A stretch of 64,000 nt of DNA from Citrus sinensis (lineage: Eukaryota > Streptophyta > Magnoliopsida > Sapindales > Rutaceae). This document shows positions 10,671-22,170 of this stretch, piece by piece. Each line of letters begins with the position of its first letter. Positions within the stretch are counted from its first letter, which is position 1. Under the pieces are notes generated by a model. That model was not told where the DNA came from, ran no database searches, and worked only from the letters and a program-made list of their open reading frames with translations. The translations under genes and the position numbers were made by a program. The DNA is taken from the NCBI RefSeq assembly GCF_022201045.2, contig NC_068560.1, forward strand, positions 992,001-1,056,000. Reading direction: 5' to 3'.

Positions 10671-13600
10671 TTATGACAAAGTTCGCCTGTTGAAAGATTC
10701 CACCGTCAAGTTAGCGGTGAAAGCCGGAATTGAGTTCATCTTCCGAACAAATATGTCCACCTGCAACGATGTAAATGGGATTCAAATGAGTCATCCACTG
10801 AGAAGAAGTTCAAATGTGAATACCAATGATTACTACTGTGCCCAGTGTTCAAGCCCCCCATCCTAGGCTCATTTCTCATATCCAATAAATTGGATATAAG
10901 TAGATATGTGGGAGTATATTTCCTAATTAGTACTCAGCAAATACCCAAGTAGAATTCAGATTGTTATAGATCTTTAGACCATAAAAATTTCAAGTAGAAT
11001 TTGCAATTTCTTGTCCCATTTCTATTTAATATAATCAAATAATTTGAATGACTTGGAAGAAATGCTAAACTCACAAGCATGTGTTTGTGTATGCATAAAT
11101 TACAAATGCTTGGAAACTGCCCCATACCTGACGAGAAATCTCAGGCTGAGAAGTGTAATCATTCACCTGAAGAATCGAAAATATAAATTTCTTCATAAAT
11201 TTTGTTTAAGATAAATTTCAAAATAAAGTTCCAAAAAGAACAGAAAAAATATATCTCCCACAAATGCTTTGTCTTACCATAATGTTTGTATTGCTTGATT
11301 CATATTCAAATTCAAGCTTCTCATCATCACCCTGAGCATAGATGGATTGCAAAGTAAAATGTGTTACAGGGATTCCATTAGCACGTTGGTGCTCATCCAT
11401 AACAATCTGCCACAGAAATCAACAAAAGGCATAAACATTTTAAAATAAGCAATGTGTATGACACCAGCTGACAACCCGATATGGTCAGCCAAGATTCAAA
11501 CTAAATAAAGACTTCATATTTATGGGAACATTTAGATATATGAGTAATACGTATGATACCTTGTAACCAAATAGTTCACAGCAAGCTCTCCTGAAAACTG
11601 AGATTCTATCTGCAAAAACGGTCTTATATCTGTTTCACGTGTAATATTCAAGTGATTCAGTTGTAAGAGATAACAAAATAAGGCAACAAAGTGACCAAAT
11701 ATTTCAATCATCAACTCACCTTTCTTCACGTTTTTCAAGTGTTGCAATTTGCTCTTTTAACTGCGTTATCTTTCCAGATATATAGGAGTCTACCAATTTT
11801 CCAGTATCACCTAAGTACTTAACAAAATAACAAATCAGTAAAAAGAAACACACACACACACACACATATGTCATCTAACAGTTCAACTAAAAGGAGCTAT
11901 GTAATCATTACAATAACTAAAACTTAAAACTTGTCACTAGCGGAACAAATACCTGACTGACTTTTCAACTCTTCAACAGCTTGTAGTTTTTCCTTCGTCT
12001 TCTGTAATTCAGTCTGTAAAGCCTCAATAGTTTGCTTTGCTTCATTATCAACTGCAAGAGTATTAACCATTCGCAACACTTTCGTATTTTCTGAGGAAAA
12101 ATCACCATGACCCAACTGCAGAAGGAAAATAACAAGATAGTTGCTAGTGATTACTGGCCAAGAATATAAACTAAAACAAGCATCTTCAGCAAAGGATTCA
12201 TTTTCCCAGTGTAGGTCTCACTATCATGGACAAGAAACAAGGAGCTAAAAACTAACATTCATAAATGAAAGAAGCAATCACCAGTGTACTAATCCTGGAA
12301 CCTCTATTAACAAAGCATTATTACAGAAGCCAAAAAGTATTTTCAGCTCATACCTTGGATTCTAAGAGAGAGATCTCTGAACGGAGGCGATCATTCTCCC
12401 TCTCTAATGACTTTATTCTTCTTTCTTCATTGTTTAGCTTCTCACTGAGTGACTTTATTTCATCACGTTGACGACTATTAATTTCTTGTTGAGAATGTAA
12501 ATTACTTTCTAATTCTTCAATGAATTCTTCCTTCTTGGCTAGAGATGATTCAAGCTCCTGCATATGAACTATGTGATAAAGATAGATTGTTAATTACAAA
12601 AAAAATGCAATACGTAGAAAAAGGACAGATTTTCTAGGACCTTGGTAAGAGTTAGATTAGCCCTTTCATCTCCTCCTCCATCATTCTTTGGCTTCTTGAA
12701 TTCATTAACCACATTTCTTAACTTGTCTCTTTCTTCAGTAACCACAGAGAGCTGCAAGAAACAATCGGCATTTTAAAAGCTGAAGATCAAAATATAAACT
12801 AAAAGAAGATTAAGCATGAGGGATTCTCGGTAATTGGAAAATATGAAGCACGTTCTAGTTTGTTCCTTTTTCCTCTAATTTATCCACTTTGAAGCTGATA
12901 TAATGCTCTTGTTTATACATTCTATCAGACATTTGTCAACTACGATTGTATGTAGTACAAGTTTACTATAAAGGTAATCTAAATGCTTAATATTTATCAT
13001 CTTGGATTCACATGTTCAAGAAAAAGTGAAGATTATACCTTATGTCCTTGCAACACATTAACTAAACGAAACTAGATAGAAAGACATGGGCACACAGAGT
13101 CATTTCAAATGGAAAATGAGAAAACGCAAATTCTGACCGAAAAATAAACAGTAATGAAGCAGGGAGAGAAAGGCCGCACTTTATTTTGAATATCTAATTT
13201 TGGCTATCCAAATTAGAAAAGCAAAAGTTGGAAGGTAAAAAGAGGAGGAAGAAGTTGAAAAACAAACAAAATGGAAGGAAATTATGTTCAAAGAATGTAA
13301 AAAGAATAAAGAAAATAATAATCACCATCGACTCAATGCGTTTGACCTCTGATTTTGATACTTCTTCCTTCTCCTTAACTAATGCAGCCTCAGTTTCAGC
13401 ACTTTGCTTGCCAAGTTGTGCAGCATCCAGAGCCACCTCCATTTGTTTCAATTGCGCATTTGCCTCGCCTAACTTCATCATGCTATCAATTACCTCTCTG
13501 CATTCAACCAAAACTTTAAACATTAGAAAAAAGCATAAAAAATGGTGAAGCAGTCTCCAGTTTGTGAAACCAAAATTGTCAAAGTGAAACTATTCTCATA

Positions 13601-16600
13601 CTTTTGTAAAGCTGCAAACTTCACAGGTATATCTTCAGAACATGACACGCCAGGGATGTCTCTTATCAAGAACTTCCAAGATGACAATTCATCTTCCAAC
13701 TGATTCATACTCTGTTGAACTTCTCGCAATTTTGCTAGTTCTTGTTCTACCCTCTCTCTGCGGCTCTTTTCTTCCAATAATTTCTCCTTCAGTAACTCAG
13801 TGTTTTCATAAGACGCTTTCAGTTTTCTTGCTTCTCGAACTTCAGCCTCCTGATTGATGTGAATCAATCAAATAAAATGTAATCAGAAATTTAAATCAGC
13901 AAAATTGTCTTTTACTCTCGTCTTTGGGAGAAAAACACAAAATCTGTGTGTAATTCTATTTTTTCTTCTAAAACAACAGGAACAATATGCAGACTTCATT
14001 GTGGATTCTTTCTGTTGCATACGTTGCCTCTTTCTTTTTCAAATGTTTCAAAAGCATGCACATGTCTATTTGAAACACACTTCACTTTGATCCTTTTGCC
14101 TATGCTCTAGGAGAACCTGAAGAGCTTTTGTGCTTTTCATAACCTTGGATTAAAACTTGATCCTCCCCTGACTTGAAACCGTTTGTAACATGATGGAAAG
14201 CCTGCGAAACTCTTCACAGGATGTAAATTGAGCAAGCCTTATAATAAGACGAAAACTCAAATCGTGCCAAATAAATACAAGTTTTTGAGTACTTTAAGCA
14301 GGCTTAAGATCAAGCCAAATCAGTACCATAAATACACTCAGCGCAACTCACAGCCCATTTTGACCCCAGTGATCTCTAGAGTGGAAGCAGTAGATGGGTA
14401 AGGTATAACCTATTTGAAAGAACAAAAATCTTCAAGTGGATGTGAGCATATGGTAACTTGAAAATGCATTAGTCTTTTTTTCCCCCTTTTTTATATTTTC
14501 TTCTGATTGTCAACATCCCTAATCTCATCACGAGCATGTGTGCAAGTGCATTCACGTTTATACAGTACATAAATGAACAAGAAAAATCACTGTAGACAGT
14601 GGAAGCTTACAACACAGTAAATTAAAAATTGCTATTTAAAAAAAAAGAATCAAAAAGTTAATAGTAAAAAAGCACAATGCATCAGAAACACAAACTTACA
14701 TAGTTCCTAATCTCTTCCTGCAAATGTTTAACCAAAATATTACTGTCTGTAGTAGAAAATTCTTGAAATGTGGAACTTGATAACTTCTTCTCCACTTCAC
14801 TCTTCTGGTTCAAACACTGGAATGAAATGGCATCAATGATTGTTGGAAAATAAATAAACCAGTTCATTACATGATAAGTCAAATAATATAGAGAACAACC
14901 AAACCTATGATATTACAATTTGCAACTATCATTTTTGATATTGACAAGAAGCAGAATGAGTGTGCTGATATCGGAAAACCTAAATTGCCAGCATAAGGTG
15001 ATGATATAACAATATGAACTAAAGGAAAAAAATTGTTAACTACGTATCTCAATTGGCATGGAAACACCAGAAAAGAACAAACAACAAAGCAAGACAAGAC
15101 AAAATTAAAGAAAGCCTATCAGACATCTGAAGAAAACATACACAAAAGAGGGGAGAGAAAAAAACCTCATTAAGTTGTTCCTTAAGATCTTTCATCTGAT
15201 TTTTCAACATCTCAGATTCTTTCTCCGCATTTTGTGCTCTGCATTCCATTTTTTCCAGCTACAAGCAATTTCCACAAGTCAACAAAGATATAGATTAATA
15301 AACAAGGCTGAATATATTATATCCACAAATGTGAACAAGTTCCACAATAACTCACATCTGCACCTATTCGAGAAATAGAAGACTTGGATTCTCTCTTCAA
15401 TTGTGTAACCTCATTATTTAGGCGTTTCTTTTCCCTTTCTATGCTATCAGAAAGATGGGTAAGTTTTCCTTCTAAAAGGGATGCTTTTTCTTCAGCAGAA
15501 GCTGCAGCAGACTCGGCTTTACGGCGAAGGTTTAATTCATTCCGATGCTTTACCTAAAATCCAAAGTGAAGAAAATTTACTTGGTCTCACATTTAACTTG
15601 ACTACAGATAGGAAATTGGACAGGTAACAACATTTTTCTCCAGGAAAAATAAAAGAGATAGATCAGTATCAACAAAATTCAACTACAACAGAATATCTTA
15701 ATGCGATTATAAACCAAGGGCTGACTTGGTAGATATACTTGTAATGTGAAAGAATTAAAATTAATATTTTAAATATAATAGAGAGACACAGATCTTTAAG
15801 TTATACGACCAGAACATTCAATATTTATGAGTCAAAAGAACAAATCTTCTTCTACAAACCACAAGATTTACCACCTAGAAAGCACCCCATCAAAAATTCT
15901 CTTCTTGGACTACTCTTCTCAAAATCTCAGATTAATCCTTCATCTCTAGTTGGCCATTGTCATATAATGATATACGAAAAGTTACAGATGTCAGAAAAGA
16001 AAAGACTTTAGGCATGTACGGATATCAACAATTTAGCTCATTCATAAAGGATTATCCTTTCTCATCTCACAATTAGTTCTCATGACCAGAAACTGCTTCT
16101 ACGAGTTGCATCATGGTTAAACAGAAGTTGTGAAATAGCATCAGATGCAAGAACAATGAACGGACTTGAGAATATGCACAATTAGATTAAAAGAACAAAC
16201 GTAAGCCTATTTATTTTCACATGACCGGGATCACGATAGCTTGCAAAATTCCAAAATAATACTGGAACCGTGAAATAAACAATAATTGGGAAGCAAATTC
16301 ACAGAGAACAAGAGAGCTCCATTTTAAGAACACAAGGAGGTACAGGATCCAGCAGATTAACTGACTTATTTCAGTATAGTTAATCACAAAATGTACCTCA
16401 AGTTCACTGCACAACTGTATTTGTTTCTTCAATCGTTCCCGAGAATCATCGACTTCCTTTAAAAGCTGCTCCTGTAGGACCCCTTCCCTTCCTTTGGCAG
16501 CAGCAAGTTCTTGTTCTGCGTATAAGAATTGATCCCGAAACTTCTTCCTCTCAGCTTCTGTGAGGTTTCAAACCACATTAGCCTTACTGAATTATGCCAA

Positions 16601-17843
16601 TTCCAAAAAATACATAGACAAGGAAATATTTGCAAACCCACTTCCCCCCACCCCTAACAACACCCCCCCTCCCGCTCCCCCAACACAATGCAACAACCCC
16701 AAAACCAGGAAAGAAAAAGACAAAAAGACCCCAAAGCTATGCCTATAAAACATCTGTACAACATTCCATAGAGAAATACAGCAAGAGAAAAAAAAAACAA
16801 AAAAACAAAAGAGACTTGAGCTGTGAGATAAAAAAAAAAGAAAAAAAGAAACTTGAGCTGTGATAAGTAAGAGTATGACCATATCAAGTTACTAATCCTA
16901 GACTATGAATATACTTTTTACCGTAATTTTCAAAAACTATTGACAGTGATCTCATGAAATTTGTTATTTCCTTTCATGAAACTCCTAAAGATCATTTTTT
17001 TTCTTCATTTATATAGGAATTACATAGACGTAAAACAAATGTTATAGGCATATTGTAAATCCTTTTCAAAGAGAACCTACCCGCTTTGCTGAAGTTTTCA
17101 TTCAATTCCTCCAATTTAGATTGATAATCACGAACTTGTTTCTCTGCGTTGGTTAAGGCATCAAGAAAATCTGATTTCACCTACAGCAGGTAGATAGAGT
17201 TATTTGAAATAATAATACAGCAAAATATAGAACAAAGGTAAATTTATCAAGCCCACAATGTAAACTAAGCCTGACAACTAGAATCATGATCATTTCCCTT
17301 TTTTTTATAAGCATTTCCCTCATCTCTAATTGAAAGAAATCATTTTTTTTCTTTTCATTTATGTCAAAATACTCAACAGAACACTTTGGAGTGCTTTTTG
17401 AAGAAGCACTTAATAGATATTTCACTTCGCATTTTTCTCAAAGGCACTAAATTGCTTCTCAATTGAAGCTCTAATTAGACAATCTTATCCCCTCTCGTTC
17501 AGTCCTTTTAGCACGTATACAAACAATAACGTTAATCCAAGAGATCTTAAGTCTTAACTAACATGATAACTGAGCATTTTTTTAATTAAACATTTAACCA
17601 ATAAAATAAAATAAATAAAAAAAGGTTATAATAGTGATGATGATGAGTGAGTACCATCTGACGGCACTGATAAGTGCAGAGTAAATGATCGGATGGTTGA
17701 TGAGACGACTCCCGTCCCGCCGGCGAAGGATCTTCGTAGATGACGAGTCGGCGGTCGGATCCGCCGGCGGTTGGTGGACACTCGATAATAGGTTCGCCGG
17801 CAGCATCTCTTGGCCTCTTCGGCGGTGGCGTTCTCAGAATCAT
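10671..17843 (-). CDS. MAD1: spindle assembly checkpoint protein MAD1
   Basis: MAD1 is a nuclear-envelope and kinetochore coiled-coil protein that recruits MAD2 to unattached kinetochores. Sixteen exons read on the minus strand: 17843-17655, 17180-17081, 16557-16397, 15553-15356, 15258-15166, 14816-14700, 13849-13602, 13497-13326, 12751-12641, 12557-12354, 12115-11953, 11810-11720, 11629-11560, 11406-11278, 11166-11128 and 10760-10671. All introns are GT-AG, the phases join without a stop, and the product is 724 residues, close to the length of Arabidopsis MAD1. The start MILRTPPPKRPR is the first ATG of the conserved N-terminus. Residues about 60-540 are heptad-rich coiled coil. TKVLRMVNTLA (about 542-552) matches the MAD2-interaction motif of MAD1 proteins. 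FRRACCELFGYK onward, with the C-terminus ending SFNRRTLS, is the conserved C-terminal RWD-like domain. Nothing suggests inactivity. Confidence 0.97.
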
Positions 17844-17917
17844 TTTCTCTCTCCGGGGTTTCAAAAATTTTGTGATTAAACAATTGTGTCTTGTTTGCGA
17901 CTAATTTGAAATCAAAG

Positions 17918-17926
17918 GCGCCAATT
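17918..17926 (-). promoter_or_regulatory. E2F-type site upstream of MAD1
   Basis: On the minus strand the sequence ATTGGCGCC lies 75 bases upstream of the MAD1 start codon. It fits the E2F/DP consensus (WTTSSCSS), a usual mark of G1/S-regulated plant genes. No convincing TATA box is visible, as is common for such promoters. The match is by eye. Confidence 0.55.
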
Positions 17927-18053
17927 GCTTGAAGCAAAGGAACCTATAATCTCTCCTCAAGGGCCAGAGGCCGAGAGCATCATAGATTTATAAATATCCA
18001 CGTAACTCCCAGATTAATGATAAAAAATTTCAGATTGTCGTTAACCATCGAAC

Positions 18054-18127
18054 GGTGTCGTGGTGTAGTTGGTTATCACGTCAGTCTAACACACTGAAGG
18101 TCTCCGGTTCGAGTCCGGGCGACGCCA
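18054..18127 (+). tRNA. tRNA-Val (anticodon AAC)
   Basis: The 74-base segment folds as a complete cloverleaf. The acceptor stem pairs GGTGTCG with CGACGCC (one G-U pair), and the D-loop contains GTAGTTGGTTA. The anticodon arm is CAGTC-TAACACA-CTG with anticodon AAC at 18088-18090, and the T-arm is CCGGTTCGAGTCCGG. A-box and B-box promoter sequences are intact, and there is no intron. Transcription diverges from MAD1, whose start codon is 210 bases away. A short T-run after the gene (18164 onward) is the only possible terminator I see. Confidence 0.96.
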
Positions 18128-19420
18128 ATTTAGCTCAACTATTTTATAATTAATAAAAATGTTTTTATTTGTTGGTTTAAATTCTTTAGAAATTATTAAC
18201 ACGGATTTTTTTTTTCTGAAGGTAATTAATATCGATGTTTAGTTTTAGAGTTTATATGATTTTTAATAAAGCAAAGAGAAACCTATGATTCTTGAACATT
18301 AGTAAAAAACAAAGCGACTCTTTTTAATCAATTTTAGATTTGTTCGCAGATGATGATGATACAATCAATATTTAAAAGTGAAAAAAAGTACTATTATTAA
18401 TTTAAAACATTTAATGAAAAAAGAGTTAAAAAAATTGGGGATTAATCAAATAATAGAACTATCTTTACTAAGTTTGAATACTTAATTAGAACACTCATTG
18501 ATGTGTATATATATACACTATTAATTGATTTTATTATTAATTATTCTTAATTAAAGCTAGCATTTTCATTTTGAAAGATTATTGTTTCATTGGTGCTTAA
18601 GTAACTTTTGATTTGGCACTCAAGTTATATTTAATAAGCACTAATGGGAGACAATAAAAACTATTGTAAGTACTTAAACGGCGAGTACGCTTATAGTTGC
18701 TTACTTGCGACAATCCTTAAAATAGGTCTCTCTATCCCCAACTAAGATAATTTTTTTTTATTAGCAGATACATATTTTTTAAGAAAAAATCTATTGAATT
18801 AATGGAGCAGGTCGATATAAAAATAAATTCAAGTAAACTCGGAGTGTAAATCAAACTCATGTTTAAATTGAAATTGAGATATAAATACAAGTTCTTCTAC
18901 TAAAGTTCTATTAAAAAAATATAAGTATTTATGAGTTCAGTATGAAAATTACTATGAATTAAATTATAAGAATTTTTTCAGTTGAAAATGTATGTTTGTG
19001 GACAATAACTTGGATATCATTTGAAAATTATTAGTTGAATTTGATTTAGAAGCAAAACCTTATAAAAAATTATATTGATTTTTATGAAATAAGACAAGAT
19101 TAATGGAGGTTGCTCAAATAAGTGAGAGTTTGACAAATGAATATTTATAGAATCACCATGAATAGAATCAGATCTTATTCTATGGTATTTACATGAGATT
19201 TCTTTTTCTTAGTATTAAGTAAGTCACAGAAAAGACTTATTTGATGTATGATTTATATTTTAGAGTCTAATATATATAGATTATTTGATTCTTTTGAATA
19301 TGCGTCAAGAAAACTTTATGAAAATTGAAAAACCATTCGGTTCTTTCACTTAAAAATAAAAAATATTTTAATATTGATAGATATAGGTAAAGTGAACGAA
19401 AACCTAAATCTCACACTCTC
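18128..19420. other. AT-rich intergenic stretch
   Basis: No gene, terminal repeat or structured RNA recognised. Composition is strongly AT-rich. Confidence 0.5.
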
Positions 19421-20100
19421 ATCTCTCAAACACGGCGGCAGCACACATTCCCTTACTCTTACACTCTAATAAGCACATCCGATTTCTACCACCAGCAACT
19501 GCTCTTCTCTAACACCATACGTGCAGCTGGCAGCCGCTCTTCTCTCACCACACAACCATCATCAATCCTTAGCACAGCCGCCTATCAGCCACTGCCACCG
19601 GCCGTTCATCACAAACCCGCAACAGTCGTCCTTCAACCACAATCATCGCAGGCCATCAGCCACAACACAAGGATTCTTAGTTTCTTCTTGTTTCTCTCAC
19701 GACAAATATTATAGATCTAGATCTATTTCTTTGTCTAAATAAATTTTGATTTTTTTTTAGCTTTTTTTTGGGTATTTGTAACTGTTGCAGACTTGCTAGC
19801 TTTTGGTTTATTGTATTTGCTGATGTTGCCGATTGCTAGCTTTGACACTCATGTGTTGACCTCGTTTGGTTGGAAAAATGGGGATTTTGATGGCCTTATT
19901 TGGTTATTAAAGATGTTGATACTAAAACCCCATGCCTTGTTTGGTTGTTGGAAAATGGTGATTTTGAAATCTATGAGATTTTTGGTTTGCTATTATTATT
20001 TTGACAATGAAAAAATAATTTTTTTTTGTTTTTGTCGATTTATAATACGTTGGGGTTTTATTATTTTGCTGAATTTTATTATATTGTATGTAATGTTAAC
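19421..20100. other. unassigned stretch left of the LINE
   Basis: A C/A-rich leader-like section (19400-19740) is followed by a T/G-rich section. After the LINE insertion the interrupted sequence continues at 24864-25060, where a repetitive GGTTCGGTTC/CCGAACCG-type run ends in CCCAACCCTAC. This could be an old non-autonomous repeat disrupted by the LINE, but I cannot find both ends. Confidence 0.3.
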
Positions 20101-21183
20101 AATGTGGGTAGTTTTTTTTTTTTCGTAATATGAAAATTTCATTAACTAGAAATAACAGACAAATAAGGATTTAACCAAAAAGGTGGAACATGACTCCACT
20201 CTCCAGAACATGACTCCACTCTCCAAAGCCTGACAAAGAACCCCCCACCCTTGCAGCAGCATGGGCAGCAGTGTTCGCAGACCTTCAAACAAAAGAGAAC
20301 CTAATATCTCCTATAGAATGAGCTAAAGCTCTACAATCATCAAGAATAAGGCCATAGCCATTGGGACAAGAGTAATTCTCCGTGAGAGCTTTAAAAACCT
20401 GAAAGCAATCCATCTCAACAACAACAAAAGACAACTGACGACACTTAATCCAACTTAGGACCTCACACACTCCCAGAGCTTCAGCATCCCTAGCACCAAA
20501 ACATCCAACCACAAATGCACAACATGCTGCCATGAAAGCCCTCTCAAAGTTACGAATAATACCTCCATAACTAACTTTCCCCTGAGCCATAAATGTTGCA
20601 CACTTGAGCCACCCAGGAAGGGGTTTTTCCCAACAAACAGCCCCATGACAACCTTGATTAGAGCCATCATCATAAAAAACAGATTGCATCCTTGTAGCTT
20701 GCCATTGAAACAGATAATGACCAGCTGAATTAAGAACATGAGACATACTACAAGTTTTGTTATTCCAAATTTTATCATTCTTACGCATCCAAAGTTTCCA
20801 ACATATCATATCAATTAGGTTACACATCTCCTTACTGCTACGAGTAAAAACTAGCTCTAACCTATTCAAGGAAGAAGAGCAATGACCAACAAACCCAAGG
20901 GAAGAAGAAATCCAACATGTTCTAGCAAAAGCACAGTCCAACAGAGCATGTAAAACAGTTTCATTTTGATGATTGCAAAAGGAGCAAATAGGCATTACCT
21001 CGACTCTCCGCCGAATAAGGTTATCACATGTTGGCAAAACATTCATTGTGGCTTTCCAAAGAAAGTTCTTCACCTTGTTAGGTACTGACAAATTCCATAA
21101 CTTCCTCCAGACACCAGATACTAGGGCATGAGAGCAGTGAGTAAGCATTTTATAGCAACTGTGAACTGTGTACTGGCCATGAG

Positions 21184-22170
21184 TAGAGATGGCCAACGAG
21201 TCGTGCCGTGCCGGCCCAAGCCCATCAAAGGAAGCCCACGCGTGCTCGTGCTTGTGTCGTGCCATGCTCACTATTCATTTCGTGTCGTGCCGTGCCAACC
21301 CGGCACACGTGCCGTGCCAACCCGGCACACGTGCCGTGCCAACCCGGCACACGTGCCGTGCCATGGGCCGTGTCGTGTCGTGCCTAGGAAAAATAGTCCA
21401 CTAAGCTTTTTTCTTTTTTTTTTAATTTTTTTAAGAGCGTATGCCAAGTTGTTGTCTTATTTTTTTTAAGCTTATTTATTTATTTATTTTTTGGATCCAT
21501 ATGCCTTTATTTAAATTTAATAGAATAAAAGATTCAAAACTCAAGTCCATATTCAATAATAATAAATTAATAATAATAAGAGAATGTAATATTAGTTGCT
21601 AAGTTTGACTCTATGGTATTAGAATTCTTTTTTAGCACTTAACAATTACAATAATGATAAGTTTTTTTAAGGGTTAACTTAATTGTTAACTTAGAATTAC
21701 GTAGAGTCATATATCATAGTTTATAATAATATTAATACATATTTATAAAATCATTATATTTATAATTTTATTTATTAAAATCATATCAATTATTTATTTA
21801 ATAAATTATAAATATAAATCAATTACAATTTTTTTGAAACTAAGAATTAAATAAATTTAAAAAACTTGAGTCAATAAAAGATATTAAAAGATTCAATTTC
21901 AAGTTATTTATAAAATCATTAAATTTTAAGTTTACTTTCATTAAAAAATGAAACGTGCTTATTGTGTGCTTTTTCGCGTGCCGTGCTTTGGCCCATCTCT
22001 AATCGTGCCGTACTTTTAAGGCCCGCATGCCTAAAATCTAAGCCCGGCACGGCCCACGTGCGTGTCGTGCTGCGTGTTCTACTGAAACGTGCTCGTGCCG
22101 TGCCGTGCTGTACGGACACGTGTCGTGCCCGTGCCGTGCCTCGTGCCGTCCAGCCCATTGGCCATCTTTA
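21184..22170. mobile_element. non-autonomous hAT-family element with 8-bp target duplication
   Basis: The perfect 8-bp direct repeat GCCATGAG lies at 21176-21183 and 22171-22178. The ends are TAGAGATGGCCAA (left) and, read inward on the minus strand, TAAAGATGGCCAA (right), a 13-bp inverted repeat with one mismatch. About 200 bases at each end are GC-rich arrays of CGTGCC/GGCACG words that are mutually inverted, including three 22-bp copies at 21287-21352. The centre (about 21400-21950) is AT-rich and has no transposase. It inserted into LINE ORF2 and is therefore younger than the LINE. Confidence 0.94.
21287..21362. repeat. 22-bp tandem repeat in the hAT left end
   Basis: Three exact 22-base units (21287-21308, 21309-21330, 21331-21352) plus a partial unit. 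Each is built from GTGCCGTGCC and CCCGGCAC, so every unit is itself partly self-complementary. Confidence 0.95.

Noticed and set aside
16592..16887. Overlapping open frames in a C- and A-rich part of MAD1 intron 2
   Set aside because: Low-complexity intron sequence; the true exons on either side are in phase without it.
19521..20128. Open frames of 73 and 111 codons left of the LINE
   Set aside because: His/Pro/Ser-rich from a CA-rich tract and Phe/Leu-rich from a T-rich tract; interrupted by the LINE target duplication and with no recognisable domain.
21287..21362. Short regular repeats that could suggest a CRISPR-like array
   Set aside because: The units abut without spacers and lie within the end of a hAT element in plant nuclear DNA.
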